Below, piece after piece: positions 7,454 through 15,381 of a DNA stretch of 62,219 nt (within the stretch, counting starts at the first letter, position 1; each line of letters opens with the position of its first letter). Origin of the DNA: SMWD01 sp964629475 (GTDB taxonomy: Bacteria; Pseudomonadota; Gammaproteobacteria; Steroidobacterales; GCA-2729495); NCBI GenBank assembly GCA_964629475.1, contig CAZVQW010000017.1:1-62219 (forward strand), written 5' to 3'. The notes under the pieces are model-generated. The model was not told where the DNA came from. It saw only the letters and a list, made by a program, of their open reading frames with translations, and did not search any database. The position numbers were made by a program, and so were the translations under genes.

Positions 7454-8275
7454 CTATTCCTGCCACTTGCCTGAACGACTCCGCACCATCGTGCTGCGGT
7501 ATTCATAAAGATCCGGTCGGTACAGGCTCTCCAGCATAATCACCGGGCGATCCTGCACATCATGAAAGACGGTGCCCATGAAAATCAATGCCGTACCCAC
7601 CGGTACGTTTAATAATGACGCCGACGTTTCATCTGCAATCCTGGCGCTGATCCATTGCTCGGCGCGCGCCAGTGAGACACCGATCGTCTCTAGCGCCGCC
7701 GGCGGCGGCATTTTTTTCAGTGACCGGTGATCGAGGTCTGCAGCGAATTCGGATAAGAAATATGCCGTCATGACCGTGAACGGTTCACCCCGGATGGTGC
7801 GCACCCTGATTAATCGTAATACCTCTTGTTTATCCGGGTCATCTTTATCGGGGTCATCCGACGCTTCGACGGCGATCGCCAGTTTCTCGCGGATATGGCC
7901 GGGTGCCCTGACCATGTCGATGGATATCGTATTCAGTCTGGCGCTGTCATCCGTGCCCGTGCCCGTATCGACATGACCGCCGATGTTGTAGCGATCACGA
8001 AACTCCTCCGGCTGAGGTACGGGAAAGCTGCCGATGCCGCGGCGCTTGATGATAAAACCGTCCAGCTCGAGGTTGTGCAGCGTCTTTCTGATCGTGACTC
8101 GCGAGACACCGTATTCAAGCGCCAGCTGATTCTCGCCGGGCAGCGGCCGGTCCGCTTCCAGCTCACCGTCACGAATCTTCTGGCGCAGGATGACGTAGAC
8201 CTGGTGGTACAGGGGAGTCACCGTGCGCTCCTCCCTGCCAACCTGCCGCCTGCCTGTCTGTTCCTTGCTCGCCAT
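7454..8275 (-). CDS. GntR/HutC-family transcriptional regulator
   Basis: A 273-residue regulator. A winged helix-turn-helix spans about residues 22-84 (PLYHQVYVILRQKI, PLPGENQLALEYGVSR, VTIRKTLHNLELDG) and a UTRA effector-binding domain spans 115-270. The UTRA part keeps VRTIRGEPFTVMTAYFL and FMGTVFHDVQDRPVIMLES. HutC-type regulators repress neighbouring catabolic genes until a small molecule binds. It is divergent from the Rieske oxygenase gene, and a near-perfect palindrome (8320..8349) fills the gap, so it probably controls that gene and itself. Some extra residues between the HTH and UTRA domains (DDPDKDDPDKQEV) look like an insertion. Confidence 0.9.
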   Translation of the reverse strand: MASKEQTGRRQVGREERTVTPLYHQVYVILRQKIRDGELEADRPLPGENQLALEYGVSRVTIRKTLHNLELDGFIIKRRGIGSFPVPQPEEFRDRYNIGGHVDTGTGTDDSARLNTISIDMVRAPGHIREKLAIAVEASDDPDKDDPDKQEVLRLIRVRTIRGEPFTVMTAYFLSEFAADLDHRSLKKMPPPAALETIGVSLARAEQWISARIADETSASLLNVPVGTALIFMGTVFHDVQDRPVIMLESLYRPDLYEYRSTMVRSRSGKWQE

Positions 8276-8319
8276 CAGTCTTTTGGTTTCTTGCGGTAAG
8301 TACGTATGCCCAACTACAG

Positions 8320-8349
8320 GTAACCTGTATTACTAATAATACAGGTTAC
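8320..8349. promoter_or_regulatory. Palindromic operator, probable GntR site
   Basis: GTAACCTGTATTA, spacer CTAA, then TAATACAGGTTAC: a perfect inverted repeat with 13-bp arms. It lies in the 90-bp gap between the divergent GntR and Rieske genes, 16 nt before the Rieske start. The centre fits the GT(n)AC pattern of HutC-type sites. Binding is inferred from position. Confidence 0.75.
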
Positions 8350-8365
8350 TGAAGAGGAATGAACC

Positions 8366-9478
8366 ATGCTTATCAATTTCTGGTACGCGGCAGCGTACAG
8401 CGAAGAAGTCACGGCCGACAAGCCGATCAAGGTCAAAATGCTCGGGCAGAATTTTGCCCTGTACCGCGATTCTGCGGGGGTTGCACGTTGCGTCAGCGAT
8501 ATCTGTATCCATCGCAGTGCGTCACTGGCCGGCGGCAAGATCAAGGGTGATTGCATCGAATGTCCGTATCACGGCTGGCAGTTCAACGGCGACGGCGATT
8601 GCACCAAGATTCCGTCCCTGGGCATCGACGGCACACCGCCGGCGCGGGCAAAGATCGATGGCTACCCGACTGAAGAGCGTTACGGTCTGATACATGTATT
8701 TCTCGGTGACCTGCCCGAGGAAGAACGCCCGCCGATCATGGCGATACCGGAATGGGACCAGGCAGGCTGGCGCTGTATTCATCTGGAATATGACTGGAAA
8801 ACAAACTGGGAACGCTCGATCGAAGCTGGTCTCGACCCGGCGCATGCCGAGTTCGTGCACACGGGCATGAAGTTTGCCGGAACGGATGAGGAATACATCA
8901 TTCCCGAATTGAACGTGGAAAGAACGGAGTGGGGTGCCGAGCAGGACTTTGATATCAAGACGATTGCCGCACGCGGTGATCTGGAGAAAATTAAACCCGA
9001 AGCGGCACAGGTGAATGCGTATGCTTCCTTCCATGGACCGACCTGTACCGAAACGCGGTTGACCATTGCGCCTGGTCAAGTCGTCATCCAGTACATGTTC
9101 GAGACACCCATGGATGAGTTTAATCTCAAGAAGCATCTGGTCAGTGTGCGTTCGGTGAATCTTGAACCGGGTTACGACAAGGCGATGAACCAGATGAACC
9201 TGTTCGTCGCGGATGAGGACCGCGTCATCATCGAAGAAGTGGACCCGGCAATCTATCCTGAATCCAATACGAAGGAATTGCTGGTACCGGCCGATCTGCA
9301 GATTGCCATTTACCGGGAAATGATCGCCGAATGGGAGGCGAAAGGCTGGCGCATCGATACGCGGAAGGTCGCCGAAGACCGCGGTCGCATAGGCTATGCA
9401 ATTCCTTGTCCGGCACGCCGTGAGCACGGCAACTGGACACTGGATTCAACGCCGATGCTCCCGGGCAAGGAAAAATAA
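8366..9478 (+). CDS. Rieske aromatic ring-hydroxylating oxygenase, alpha subunit type
   Basis: A 370-residue Rieske non-heme iron oxygenase. The [2Fe-2S] ligands are C47-x-H49 (CIHR) and C66-x2-H69 (CPYHGW), and the mononuclear iron site is D157-x2-H160-x4-H165 (DPAHAEFVH). Such enzymes add oxygen to aromatic or related ring compounds with electrons from a separate reductase; the substrate cannot be read here. GAGGAA precedes the ATG. A palindromic operator and a divergent GntR gene upstream suggest substrate-controlled expression. A similar protein is encoded at 11513..12721. No reductase gene is seen in the window. Its stop codon merges with a family A element. Confidence 0.92.
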   Translation: MLINFWYAAAYSEEVTADKPIKVKMLGQNFALYRDSAGVARCVSDICIHRSASLAGGKIKGDCIECPYHGWQFNGDGDCTKIPSLGIDGTPPARAKIDGYPTEERYGLIHVFLGDLPEEERPPIMAIPEWDQAGWRCIHLEYDWKTNWERSIEAGLDPAHAEFVHTGMKFAGTDEEYIIPELNVERTEWGAEQDFDIKTIAARGDLEKIKPEAAQVNAYASFHGPTCTETRLTIAPGQVVIQYMFETPMDEFNLKKHLVSVRSVNLEPGYDKAMNQMNLFVADEDRVIIEEVDPAIYPESNTKELLVPADLQIAIYREMIAEWEAKGWRIDTRKVAEDRGRIGYAIPCPARREHGNWTLDSTPMLPGKEK

Positions 9479-9543
9479 AAAGGTGCCGAATAAAAAGGTG
9501 CCGGGTTTATTTATTAGCGAAAATAAATCCGGCACCTTTTTTT
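9476..9543. repeat. Family A element with doubled left end
   Basis: AAAAAGGTGCCG occurs twice (about 9477 and 9492), then GGGTTTATTT, a short centre, and the right arm AAAATAAATCCGGCACC plus a T tract. It begins in the TAA stop of the Rieske gene and is followed by a piece of RAYT sequence. Confidence 0.88.
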
Positions 9544-9580
9544 CCGCTCCGCTGTCCGGTGCAACCAGCTCACCGGCACC
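9544..9580 (+). pseudogene. Remnant of a RAYT gene 3' region
   Basis: About 37 nt that match 5451..5487 of the intact RAYT gene (from CCGCTCCGCTGTCCGG to CAACCAGCT then ACCGG), with three mismatches by eye. It is joined to a family A right end and followed by CACCTTTT. It looks like what is left of a second transposase copy after internal deletion. Confidence 0.7.
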
Positions 9581-9615
9581 TTTTGCGAGCATCTGCCGGA
9601 CGCACCGTGTAGAAA

Positions 9616-9659
9616 TGGTGTCAGACAACAGGTATTCGCGGCAAGATGCCGCTCCTACG
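9616..9659. repeat. Damaged family B copy plus a family C-like hairpin
   Basis: A broken family B copy (TGGTGTCAGACAACA) is followed by ATTCGCGGCAAGATGCCGCTCCTAC (9635..9659 region), a short GC hairpin with the GCTCCTAC foot found in family C. It lies in the gap before the kelch gene. Confidence 0.6.
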
Positions 9660-9690
9660 GCCCGCAATAATTAAATACGAGGAGCCCGCG

Positions 9691-10662
9691 ATGAAATGGG
9701 AACGAATTCTCGATACCGCGCCTTGGGGTAAGCGGGCCATGCCACGCGGTGGGCAGATGGATGGCTATTTCTACATCATCAGCGGCCGCAAGGGTTCGTT
9801 CAAGATCTATAGCGATACCTGGCGCAGTCCTGATGGCATTAACTGGGAGCGGATGTCCGCCAGGACCGGTTGGGACAGGCGGTGCTATCCGGAAGTCGAT
9901 GTCGTGCAGGGCCATTTAATCCTGACCGGCGGCCAGAGCCTGCGGACTTTTTACAACGATGTGTGGCGCTCAGCGGATCAGGGCCGCACCTGGGAGCAGG
10001 TTTGCGCCAACGCACCGTGGAACGTGCGCGCCGGTCACCACAGCCATGTCATCGATGATGAGATTTACCTGTTCGGCGGTGCGCGTAACTCCTTCGACCG
10101 GATCTTCTACCCCGAATTGTGGGTCAGCAAAGACCTCGGCGAAACCTGGGAACTACGAGCCGAATTGCCCGAAGACATGGGCCGGGCCGGCATGCAGGTC
10201 GTCCACATCGACGGCACGATTTATTACATGGGCGGTGATCATGACAAGCCGGTGTTCCAGGCCAACTGGGAAGGGCGCCGCAATGATGTCTGGAAATCTG
10301 AAGACAAGGGCGCAACCTGGGAGTTGCTCGGCCATGCACCCTGGGTCCCGCGAACGGGACATCAATGTATTGCCCACAACGGCAAAGTCGTCTGCATCGG
10401 TGGCCACGCGCAGGGTGAGCATAAGATCAGGCAGATTTTGATGCACGATCTGTGGCTCTGGGATCCGCAAGACGGCATGGATGGCTGGAAAAAAGTCACC
10501 GATAACGTCTGGGGTTGCGAGGACAACCCGGGTCGTGACGGCAAGAGCGACTTCAGGATTGAAGTTCGTGACGACAAAATCTGGACCTTCGGTGGTGATC
10601 GCGAGGTCATCTACCCATGGCCGATGGACAATGATGTCTGGGTGGCGGATTGGCCGGAATAA
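9691..10662 (+). CDS. Kelch-like beta-propeller protein
   Basis: About 323 residues from the ATG at 9691, which is preceded by GAGGAG. The sequence is a set of repeats about 50 residues long with the pattern D-WRS-D-G--WE and (I/V)-GG, for example SDTWRSPDGINWERM, NDVWRSADQGRTWEQ, ELWVSKDLGETWELR and NDVWKSEDKGATWELL, interspersed with LFGGARN, MGGDHD and IGGHAQG. This is the kelch/galactose-oxidase propeller pattern. There is no signal peptide, so it is probably cytoplasmic. Its role is unknown; standing between two Rieske genes, it could belong to the same catabolic locus. The stop overlaps a family B palindrome. Confidence 0.82.
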   Translation: MKWERILDTAPWGKRAMPRGGQMDGYFYIISGRKGSFKIYSDTWRSPDGINWERMSARTGWDRRCYPEVDVVQGHLILTGGQSLRTFYNDVWRSADQGRTWEQVCANAPWNVRAGHHSHVIDDEIYLFGGARNSFDRIFYPELWVSKDLGETWELRAELPEDMGRAGMQVVHIDGTIYYMGGDHDKPVFQANWEGRRNDVWKSEDKGATWELLGHAPWVPRTGHQCIAHNGKVVCIGGHAQGEHKIRQILMHDLWLWDPQDGMDGWKKVTDNVWGCEDNPGRDGKSDFRIEVRDDKIWTFGGDREVIYPWPMDNDVWVADWPE

Positions 10663-10681
10663 TTGGTGTCAGACACCAATT
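10661..10681. repeat. Family B palindrome, extended
   Basis: Perfect palindrome with 10-bp arms (AATTGGTGTC) around a central A. It lies between convergent genes and supplies bases to both stop codons (TAA of the kelch gene and TAA of the YgjV-like gene). Confidence 0.9.
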
Positions 10682-11183
10682 AAAGTGCAGACTCGCTCGC
10701 TTTCCGATGGCGCAGCAGGCCGACCAGGTTGCTGGAGAAGAACAGAACTTCCATGAGTACGGCTACCGGTGACCAGACGATCAGGTTGTGTACCGCCCAC
10801 AGCACTTCGGTCGCCATCATCGTGTAACGCACGGCTTTCTCCGAGCCGTGGAAGCTGCCGTAGGTGCCGATGATTGTTGCGGTCAATGCCAGGAAACTTA
10901 CCGGGCTACTGTAGGTCAGCGCGAAGCCGGCTACCGACATGGCCAGGAACAGGTACATCAAACGTGCATCGGTCGTAAACGACGATACGAGAAACCTGAA
11001 GGCGGTCACCGCAATCAGCATGCCTGCTTCGTTGCGACCCAGTACAAAAAAGTGCGCGGCTGCCAGCGACGCCGCGACACACCAGCCGAGCAGAATATGT
11101 TTGCGCTGCTTGAACTGGAACGCCGTCATGCCGGTGACGAGCGTCAGCGCCGCGAGAATTTGTGAAAGTACAAAAGGGGTCAT
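10680..11183 (-). CDS. YgjV-family inner-membrane protein
   Basis: A 167-residue hydrophobic protein with four or five predicted membrane segments, matching the Imp-YgjV family in pattern: QILAALTLVTGMTAFQFKQR at the start, HILLGWCVAASLAAAHFF, and a C-terminal NLIVWSPVAVLMEVLFFSSN. YgjV-type proteins are uncharacterised inner-membrane proteins. The start codon gives a normal N-terminal helix. Its stop lies at the edge of a family B palindrome. The upstream sequence runs into the assembly gap, so its promoter context is not fully visible. Confidence 0.85.
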   Translation of the reverse strand: MTPFVLSQILAALTLVTGMTAFQFKQRKHILLGWCVAASLAAAHFFVLGRNEAGMLIAVTAFRFLVSSFTTDARLMYLFLAMSVAGFALTYSSPVSFLALTATIIGTYGSFHGSEKAVRYTMMATEVLWAVHNLIVWSPVAVLMEVLFFSSNLVGLLRHRKASESAL

Positions 11184-11299
11184 TAGAAGCTGAGCTTGTG
11201 ATCAGGAGCGCAAATCAGTGCCGGAGTGAGTTGTTCTAAGTAGTTGTGAGGGAAAGCAGTGCAATAGCTGACGTCAGGGTCAGACTATTAATTATAGGG

Positions 11300-11399
11300 N
11301 NNNNNNNNNNNNNNNNNNNNNNNNNNNNNNNNNNNNNNNNNNNNNNNNNNNNNNNNNNNNNNNNNNNNNNNNNNNNNNNNNNNNNNNNNNNNNNNNNNN
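11300..11399. other. Assembly gap (100 Ns)
   Basis: Exactly 100 Ns, the conventional scaffold filler; the true length is unknown. A family A right arm begins 5 nt after it, and GGGTCAGACTATTAATTA-type repeat sequence precedes it, so the break was probably caused by repeats. The region 11184..11512 contains no gene that I can support. Confidence 0.95.
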
Positions 11400-11403
11400 A
11401 GGG

Positions 11404-11440
11404 AAAAATAAACCCGGCACCTTTTATACGGCACCTTTTA
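11404..11440 (-). repeat. Family A right arm(s) at the assembly gap
   Basis: AAAAATAAACCCGGCACC with a T tract, then a second truncated GGCACCTTTTA end. The left arm is presumably lost in the gap. Confidence 0.8.
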
Positions 11441-11512
11441 TAGGCGCTAAATGAATCTGGCGGCACGGATAGTCGCCTGTCCGTGCCGCCTCGTCATTAC
11501 TTTGATCGGCTG

Positions 11513-12721
11513 TTAGTCATCCTCTAGCTTCCGGCGTTCGGCACGGTCCTTGATCAGAGGAACCGGATTTAGCACCCAATTACCGGAAGTCCGGCGTGCC
11601 GGGGACGGGATCGCGTATGCCTTAGTCCTGCCATGATTGGCGTTGAACTTATCGATATTGATGCGCCAGCCCATGTCGTCGAATTTCTCCAGCCATTTCC
11701 GGTAGGCCGCAACTGCATTGTCAGACGGCGTCAGGACCTCTTCCGTCGGGTTTAACGGCGTGCGCCCCGGACACATGGTATCCAGAATCTGGATGTCCTG
11801 TCCGGCGATGACCTTGTTCCGTGCATGGATCGGACCGTTGTGCTTCGGTTCCAGCATGAAGTTACGCATATTCAGGAAGAAGATTTTCGTGGTGTTCTCA
11901 TCTACCGGTAACTCAAAGAAGTACTGCCGGAACATCTGGGACTCTGTGATATTGATATAGGTCGGCATGGCATTAGGTCCATAGGTGCCGCCGCCAACTT
12001 TCATCAGCTTATGATCTTCAGTCCGCGTATCACCCCAGGGTGTCTCCTCGCCACCGGCGGTCTCGTGGTCTTTCTGCGGCAGCGGCGGTGTATCGAACAG
12101 GTGCCAGAACCAGAAGCCCCAGCCCTGACGATGATCTTCGGCTTCGTAGTCTTGAACCCTGTAGTTTTCACGGTCGATAGATGAGTGACCATGTGTCGGG
12201 TGGACAAACTCGTTGTGTGCCGGATCGATACCATTCTCGATCGAACGCTCGTAGAAGTACGGCACTTCGAGAACCAGTACTTCGTTGGCTAGCCAGCCTT
12301 CCTGATCATATTCCTCAACATTCAGCAGCGGTATCCGCGTCTCTTCCGGCTCGTCGCCCAGAAATGCAAACACTATGCCGTATTTTTCCTGCACAGGGTA
12401 TGAATCGACTTTCGCACGTGCAGGGGTCTTTGTACCGTAACCGATGGACGGCAGGTTCACGCACTCGCCGTCGCCGTTGAATTCCCAGCCGTGGTACGGG
12501 CAAACGACGCAGCCATCGATGATTCGTGGTCGGTGCTCGCCTTGGGACCAGGCGCCACCGAGCGATGCACCGCGGTGCGTACAGGTATCACTCAATACAC
12601 GAGCATCACCATTCTTATCGCGAAATACGACGAGATCGACGCCAAGTGCTCTGACTTTTTCCGGCAGGTCATAGCCCAGATCTTCACTGCGAACGATCGG
12701 GTACCAAAAGTTGATATACAT
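11513..12721 (-). CDS. Rieske aromatic ring-hydroxylating oxygenase, alpha subunit type (second copy)
   Basis: A 402-residue Rieske oxygenase that shares its start (M-INFWYP) and layout with the protein at 8366..9478. Ligands are C47-x-H49 (CTHR) and C74-x2-H77 (CPYHGWEF), and the mononuclear site is in GIDPAHNEFVHPTHG. It is longer, with an insertion between the Rieske ligand pairs (QGEHRPRIIDG) and an extra acidic segment near residue 210. The C-terminus shares the RKWLEKFDDMGWRI and YAIPSPARR motifs with the first copy, where the motif is YAIPCPARR. They are probably related but act on different substrates. No reductase gene is near it. Confidence 0.91.
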   Translation of the reverse strand: MYINFWYPIVRSEDLGYDLPEKVRALGVDLVVFRDKNGDARVLSDTCTHRGASLGGAWSQGEHRPRIIDGCVVCPYHGWEFNGDGECVNLPSIGYGTKTPARAKVDSYPVQEKYGIVFAFLGDEPEETRIPLLNVEEYDQEGWLANEVLVLEVPYFYERSIENGIDPAHNEFVHPTHGHSSIDRENYRVQDYEAEDHRQGWGFWFWHLFDTPPLPQKDHETAGGEETPWGDTRTEDHKLMKVGGGTYGPNAMPTYINITESQMFRQYFFELPVDENTTKIFFLNMRNFMLEPKHNGPIHARNKVIAGQDIQILDTMCPGRTPLNPTEEVLTPSDNAVAAYRKWLEKFDDMGWRINIDKFNANHGRTKAYAIPSPARRTSGNWVLNPVPLIKDRAERRKLEDD

Positions 12722-12941
12722 AATATTTCTCTTGTTGTAATTAAAATTAGTATCGGGAACACGACAAGCCTCCCCGATCTCGACTGCCGGTTTATGCTGT
12801 TCAATCGGTGCATCGCCGGCGTTTTACGTTTTAATAATTCGCTTCCCGGCCTTAGTGCCGGGTTCGGGTTGTATCGTAATTACACGTATAGTTTTCGGTC
12901 ATTGATATAGATCAGAAATGGAGTTTCTGTCTCTTTTGACC

Positions 12942-12965
12942 AAAAAAGGTGCCGGGTTTATTTTT
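12942..12965 (+). repeat. Family A half-element
   Basis: Single arm AAAAAAGGTGCCGGGTTTAT followed by TTTTTC, located 25 nt before the SDR gene start. The 12722..12991 interval otherwise holds the promoter side of the Rieske gene, with a small CCCGGC/GCCGGG hairpin at 12845..12862, and nothing else recognised. Confidence 0.8.
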
Positions 12966-12991
12966 CTGCATCCCGTAGTAGAATTTTGTCT

Positions 12992-13654
12992 ATGCCAAAC
13001 GCCATCGTCACCGGAGCCAACCGCGGTATCGGACTGCAGCTTTGTCATGCCCTGAAGGATCGCGGCTACACCGTGACGGCCCTGTGCCGGCAGGCCGATG
13101 ATGCGCTCGCAGGGTTGGATGTGGATATCCATGAGAATTATGATGTTACGGATGCGGCAGCCATCGAGACATTCGCGCGTTCGGTCGAGCCCGACACGGT
13201 CGATCTTCTGATCAATAATGCCGGTATTCTGCGCAGTTCGTCACTCGATGATCTGGATCTGGAATCGGCACGGCAGCAATTCGAAGTCAATGCACTGGGC
13301 CCGTTGCGTGTGACGCAATCGCTGCTGCCCGCACTCAGGGATGGTGCAAAGATTGCGCTGGTGACAAGTCGCATGGGCTCGATTGCCGATAACGACTCGG
13401 GCGGCAGTTACGGGTACCGCATGTCGAAAGCGGCCCTGAATGCGGCCGGTGTATCGCTGGCCAGGGATCTGCAAGGGCGCGGCATTGCGGTGGCCATCCT
13501 GCATCCCGGCTGGGTAAGGACCGAGATGACAGGGCAATCCGGGTTGATAGATACCGATGAATCCGTTGCCGGGTTGCTCGAACGCATCGATGAACTGAAT
13601 CTGGAAAATTCCGGCAGCTTCTGGCACAGCAACGGGGAATTGCTGCCGTGGTGA
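12992..13654 (+). CDS. Short-chain dehydrogenase/reductase
   Basis: About 220 residues from the ATG at 12992. A classical SDR: cofactor motif TGANRGIG at 7-14, INNAGIL near 74-80, and the catalytic YRMSK (Tyr142, Lys146) preceded by VTSRMGS. It most resembles the C-factor/CsgA-like SDRs that lack a long substrate loop. NAD(P)-dependent oxidoreduction is likely; the substrate is unknown. The 5' end is close to a family A half-repeat, leaving little room for a native promoter. Confidence 0.9.
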   Translation: MPNAIVTGANRGIGLQLCHALKDRGYTVTALCRQADDALAGLDVDIHENYDVTDAAAIETFARSVEPDTVDLLINNAGILRSSSLDDLDLESARQQFEVNALGPLRVTQSLLPALRDGAKIALVTSRMGSIADNDSGGSYGYRMSKAALNAAGVSLARDLQGRGIAVAILHPGWVRTEMTGQSGLIDTDESVAGLLERIDELNLENSGSFWHSNGELLPW

Positions 13655-13683
13655 AATGAAGTCTGACACCATTACCATCCTCA

Positions 13684-13755
13684 ACCGTAGGAGCGGCTTC
13701 CAGCCGCGATTACATTAGATAGCGCGTTATCGCGGCTGGAAGCCGCTCCTACGGT
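13684..13755. repeat. Family C REP pair
   Basis: Two inverted REP-type units: ACCGTAGGAGCGGCTTCCAG… and its complement …CTGGAAGCCGCTCCTACGGT, each able to fold as a GCGGCTTCCAGCCGC hairpin. They stand 3' of the SDR gene, with a broken family B copy (GTCTGACACCATTA) just before at about 13660. Confidence 0.9.
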
Positions 13756-13809
13756 TGTACGGGATTTGCCAGATCGCTGCCGCTGATTTTTTCTGTAACC
13801 GAGTACGCC

Positions 13810-14244
13810 ATGACGACCAAAGGCTTCATCCGCTACCGAAGCGACTATAAGTATCAGCTGGCCGAGGGCTATGAGGTCAAAACGCTGATCAGGCCGAAAG
13901 CGGCGATCAGTACAGATTATATTGATCTGGATATCGCCGGTAATCTGCTGATCAAAAAGTCCTACGCCTGGGATGGCCCGTCGGGGCCGGTCAAAGACAC
14001 GTCGGAAAATATGCGTGCATCCCTGGTGCACGATGCGCTGTATCAACTGATGCGCATCAAAGAACTCAATACGAGAACGTATCGCAAGACGGCGGACATT
14101 CAGTTCATGGTGATCTGCAAAGAAGATGGTGTATCGAGTCGCACAGCAAATCTCTGGTATCGGGGCTTACGCCGGTTTGGCAAGCCCGCGGCCAGTCCGC
14201 AGAACAAAAAGAAAATTGCTCGTGCGCCGAAGCGTCGTCGTTAA
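13810..14244 (+). CDS. DUF1353 family protein
   Basis: A 144-residue protein with the DUF1353 signature: YEVKTLIRPKAAISTDYIDL then SYAWDGPSGPVKDT and LVHDALYQLMR. DUF1353 is best known from tailed-phage and prophage genomes, and its function is unknown. The C-terminus is strongly basic (NKKKIARAPKRRR), which could bind nucleic acid. No other phage genes are visible, so it is an isolated accessory gene or a domesticated one. It is convergent with rdgC, and a family A element fills the gap. Confidence 0.85.
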   Translation: MTTKGFIRYRSDYKYQLAEGYEVKTLIRPKAAISTDYIDLDIAGNLLIKKSYAWDGPSGPVKDTSENMRASLVHDALYQLMRIKELNTRTYRKTADIQFMVICKEDGVSSRTANLWYRGLRRFGKPAASPQNKKKIARAPKRRR

Positions 14245-14248
14245 GTGC

Positions 14249-14304
14249 AAAAAAAGGTTCCGGATTTATTTTCTTGGTGAATAAATAAACCCGGCACCTT
14301 TTTT
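14249..14304. repeat. Family A palindrome
   Basis: Full element with a slightly diverged left arm (GGTTCCGGATTTATTTTC) and a perfect right arm. It lies between convergent DUF1353 and rdgC genes. Confidence 0.85.
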
Positions 14305-14337
14305 ACGCCGTGCGCCGAACCGACGTCGTTAAGCGAA

Positions 14338-15246
14338 TTATACTTTCGGTTGTGCCTGGCTGAATCCGTTCAATAGCTTCTTGAGATCGGCCATTAACTG
14401 GCGCAGGGTTCCGGTCAGTAACACAAATTCTGCATCCTGGCGCGCCAGTGGGTCGTTGTCGATTTGTGACTCCTTGTCGTCCGCACCCAGGAACTTCAGC
14501 TTGGTCAGGACACTGTGGTGATCAAGCACGCAGCTCAGCACGCTGTCGTATTCGATGGCCAGGTGCGTCAGGTGCATGCCATCGGCGATCAGATTGCGAA
14601 TGCTGCGGTCGGTCAGGTCGAAGTTGGTCCAGCGCACGGTGGAGCCGGCATCACCGGCATCCTGCATGCGGCACTCGCGCCCGACATTGAAACGTGCCGG
14701 CGCATCGCCGAGAAAGATCCGGGTCAACAGGGCATCGACGGGTTCCTTGAAGGCCAGCGGTTTGATATTGAGAAGATCAAACGGTTGCCGGAAATGGCTC
14801 AGGAATCGCTCGCAGGTCGCCGGTTGGGCTGCATCGATGCCAATGATATTTTCCGCCGGATCAATAAAGCCCCAGGTGCGATCTGATTTGAGCAGTGCCT
14901 TGCTCAGCAGGTCGTCGCGGATTTCCGCCTTGAGGCGGCGCTTTTCCCGCGGAGCAGGGTCTTCGCCCATGCGGGCGCGGAATTCTTCGATGCGTTCCTC
15001 GAGTGCTTCGTTGATCGCAGCGGTCGGCAGCATGCGTGACTGGCTGCGCAGCCGGATCAGGTCGGCACCGTTGACGCGACGCGCCAGCAGCTCGCTACTG
15101 TTCGGATCGATCGGTACCCAGCCGGAGCTGCGCCGGGACAGCGGACCGCAGGGCCTGAACCCGAACTTGCCCAATTCCTCGGACACGGCCTCCTCGGAAT
15201 TCGGCCACTGACCTTCAAACCGGTAATAACGTACATTGCGAAACAT
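14338..15246 (-). CDS. rdgC: Recombination-associated protein RdgC
   Basis: A 302-residue RdgC, full length for the family. It is a ring-shaped, non-specific DNA-binding protein that limits RecA activity. It begins MFRNVRYYRFEGQWP, with the FRPCGPLSRRSSGWVP motif near residues 31-46, then ARRVNGADLIRLRSQSRMLP and the C-terminal region of RdgC (ISSUE: the usual helix and strand order DLTDRSIRNLIADGMHLTHL). It is limited mainly to beta- and gammaproteobacteria, which supports the taxonomic call. Divergent from the NYN gene; a family A element sits between them. Confidence 0.95.
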   Translation of the reverse strand: MFRNVRYYRFEGQWPNSEEAVSEELGKFGFRPCGPLSRRSSGWVPIDPNSSELLARRVNGADLIRLRSQSRMLPTAAINEALEERIEEFRARMGEDPAPREKRRLKAEIRDDLLSKALLKSDRTWGFIDPAENIIGIDAAQPATCERFLSHFRQPFDLLNIKPLAFKEPVDALLTRIFLGDAPARFNVGRECRMQDAGDAGSTVRWTNFDLTDRSIRNLIADGMHLTHLAIEYDSVLSCVLDHHSVLTKLKFLGADDKESQIDNDPLARQDAEFVLLTGTLRQLMADLKKLLNGFSQAQPKV

Positions 15247-15325
15247 CGGGGCGCCTGCATCTTTCTGAAAGAGCGGCGCAGTATCCGGATTTCATCCGGC
15301 GCTGTCACTGTTGATCTTTGCTCGG

Positions 15326-15377
15326 AAAAGGTGCCGGGTTTATTTTTTGGTTCTGAAAAATAAACCCGGCACCTTTT
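15326..15377. repeat. Family A palindrome at the 5' end of the NYN gene
   Basis: Full element. Its right arm ends 4 nt before the GTG that must serve as the start of the NYN gene, and a TAA inside the arm is the upstream in-frame stop. Confidence 0.9.
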
Positions 15378-15381
15378 CCAG

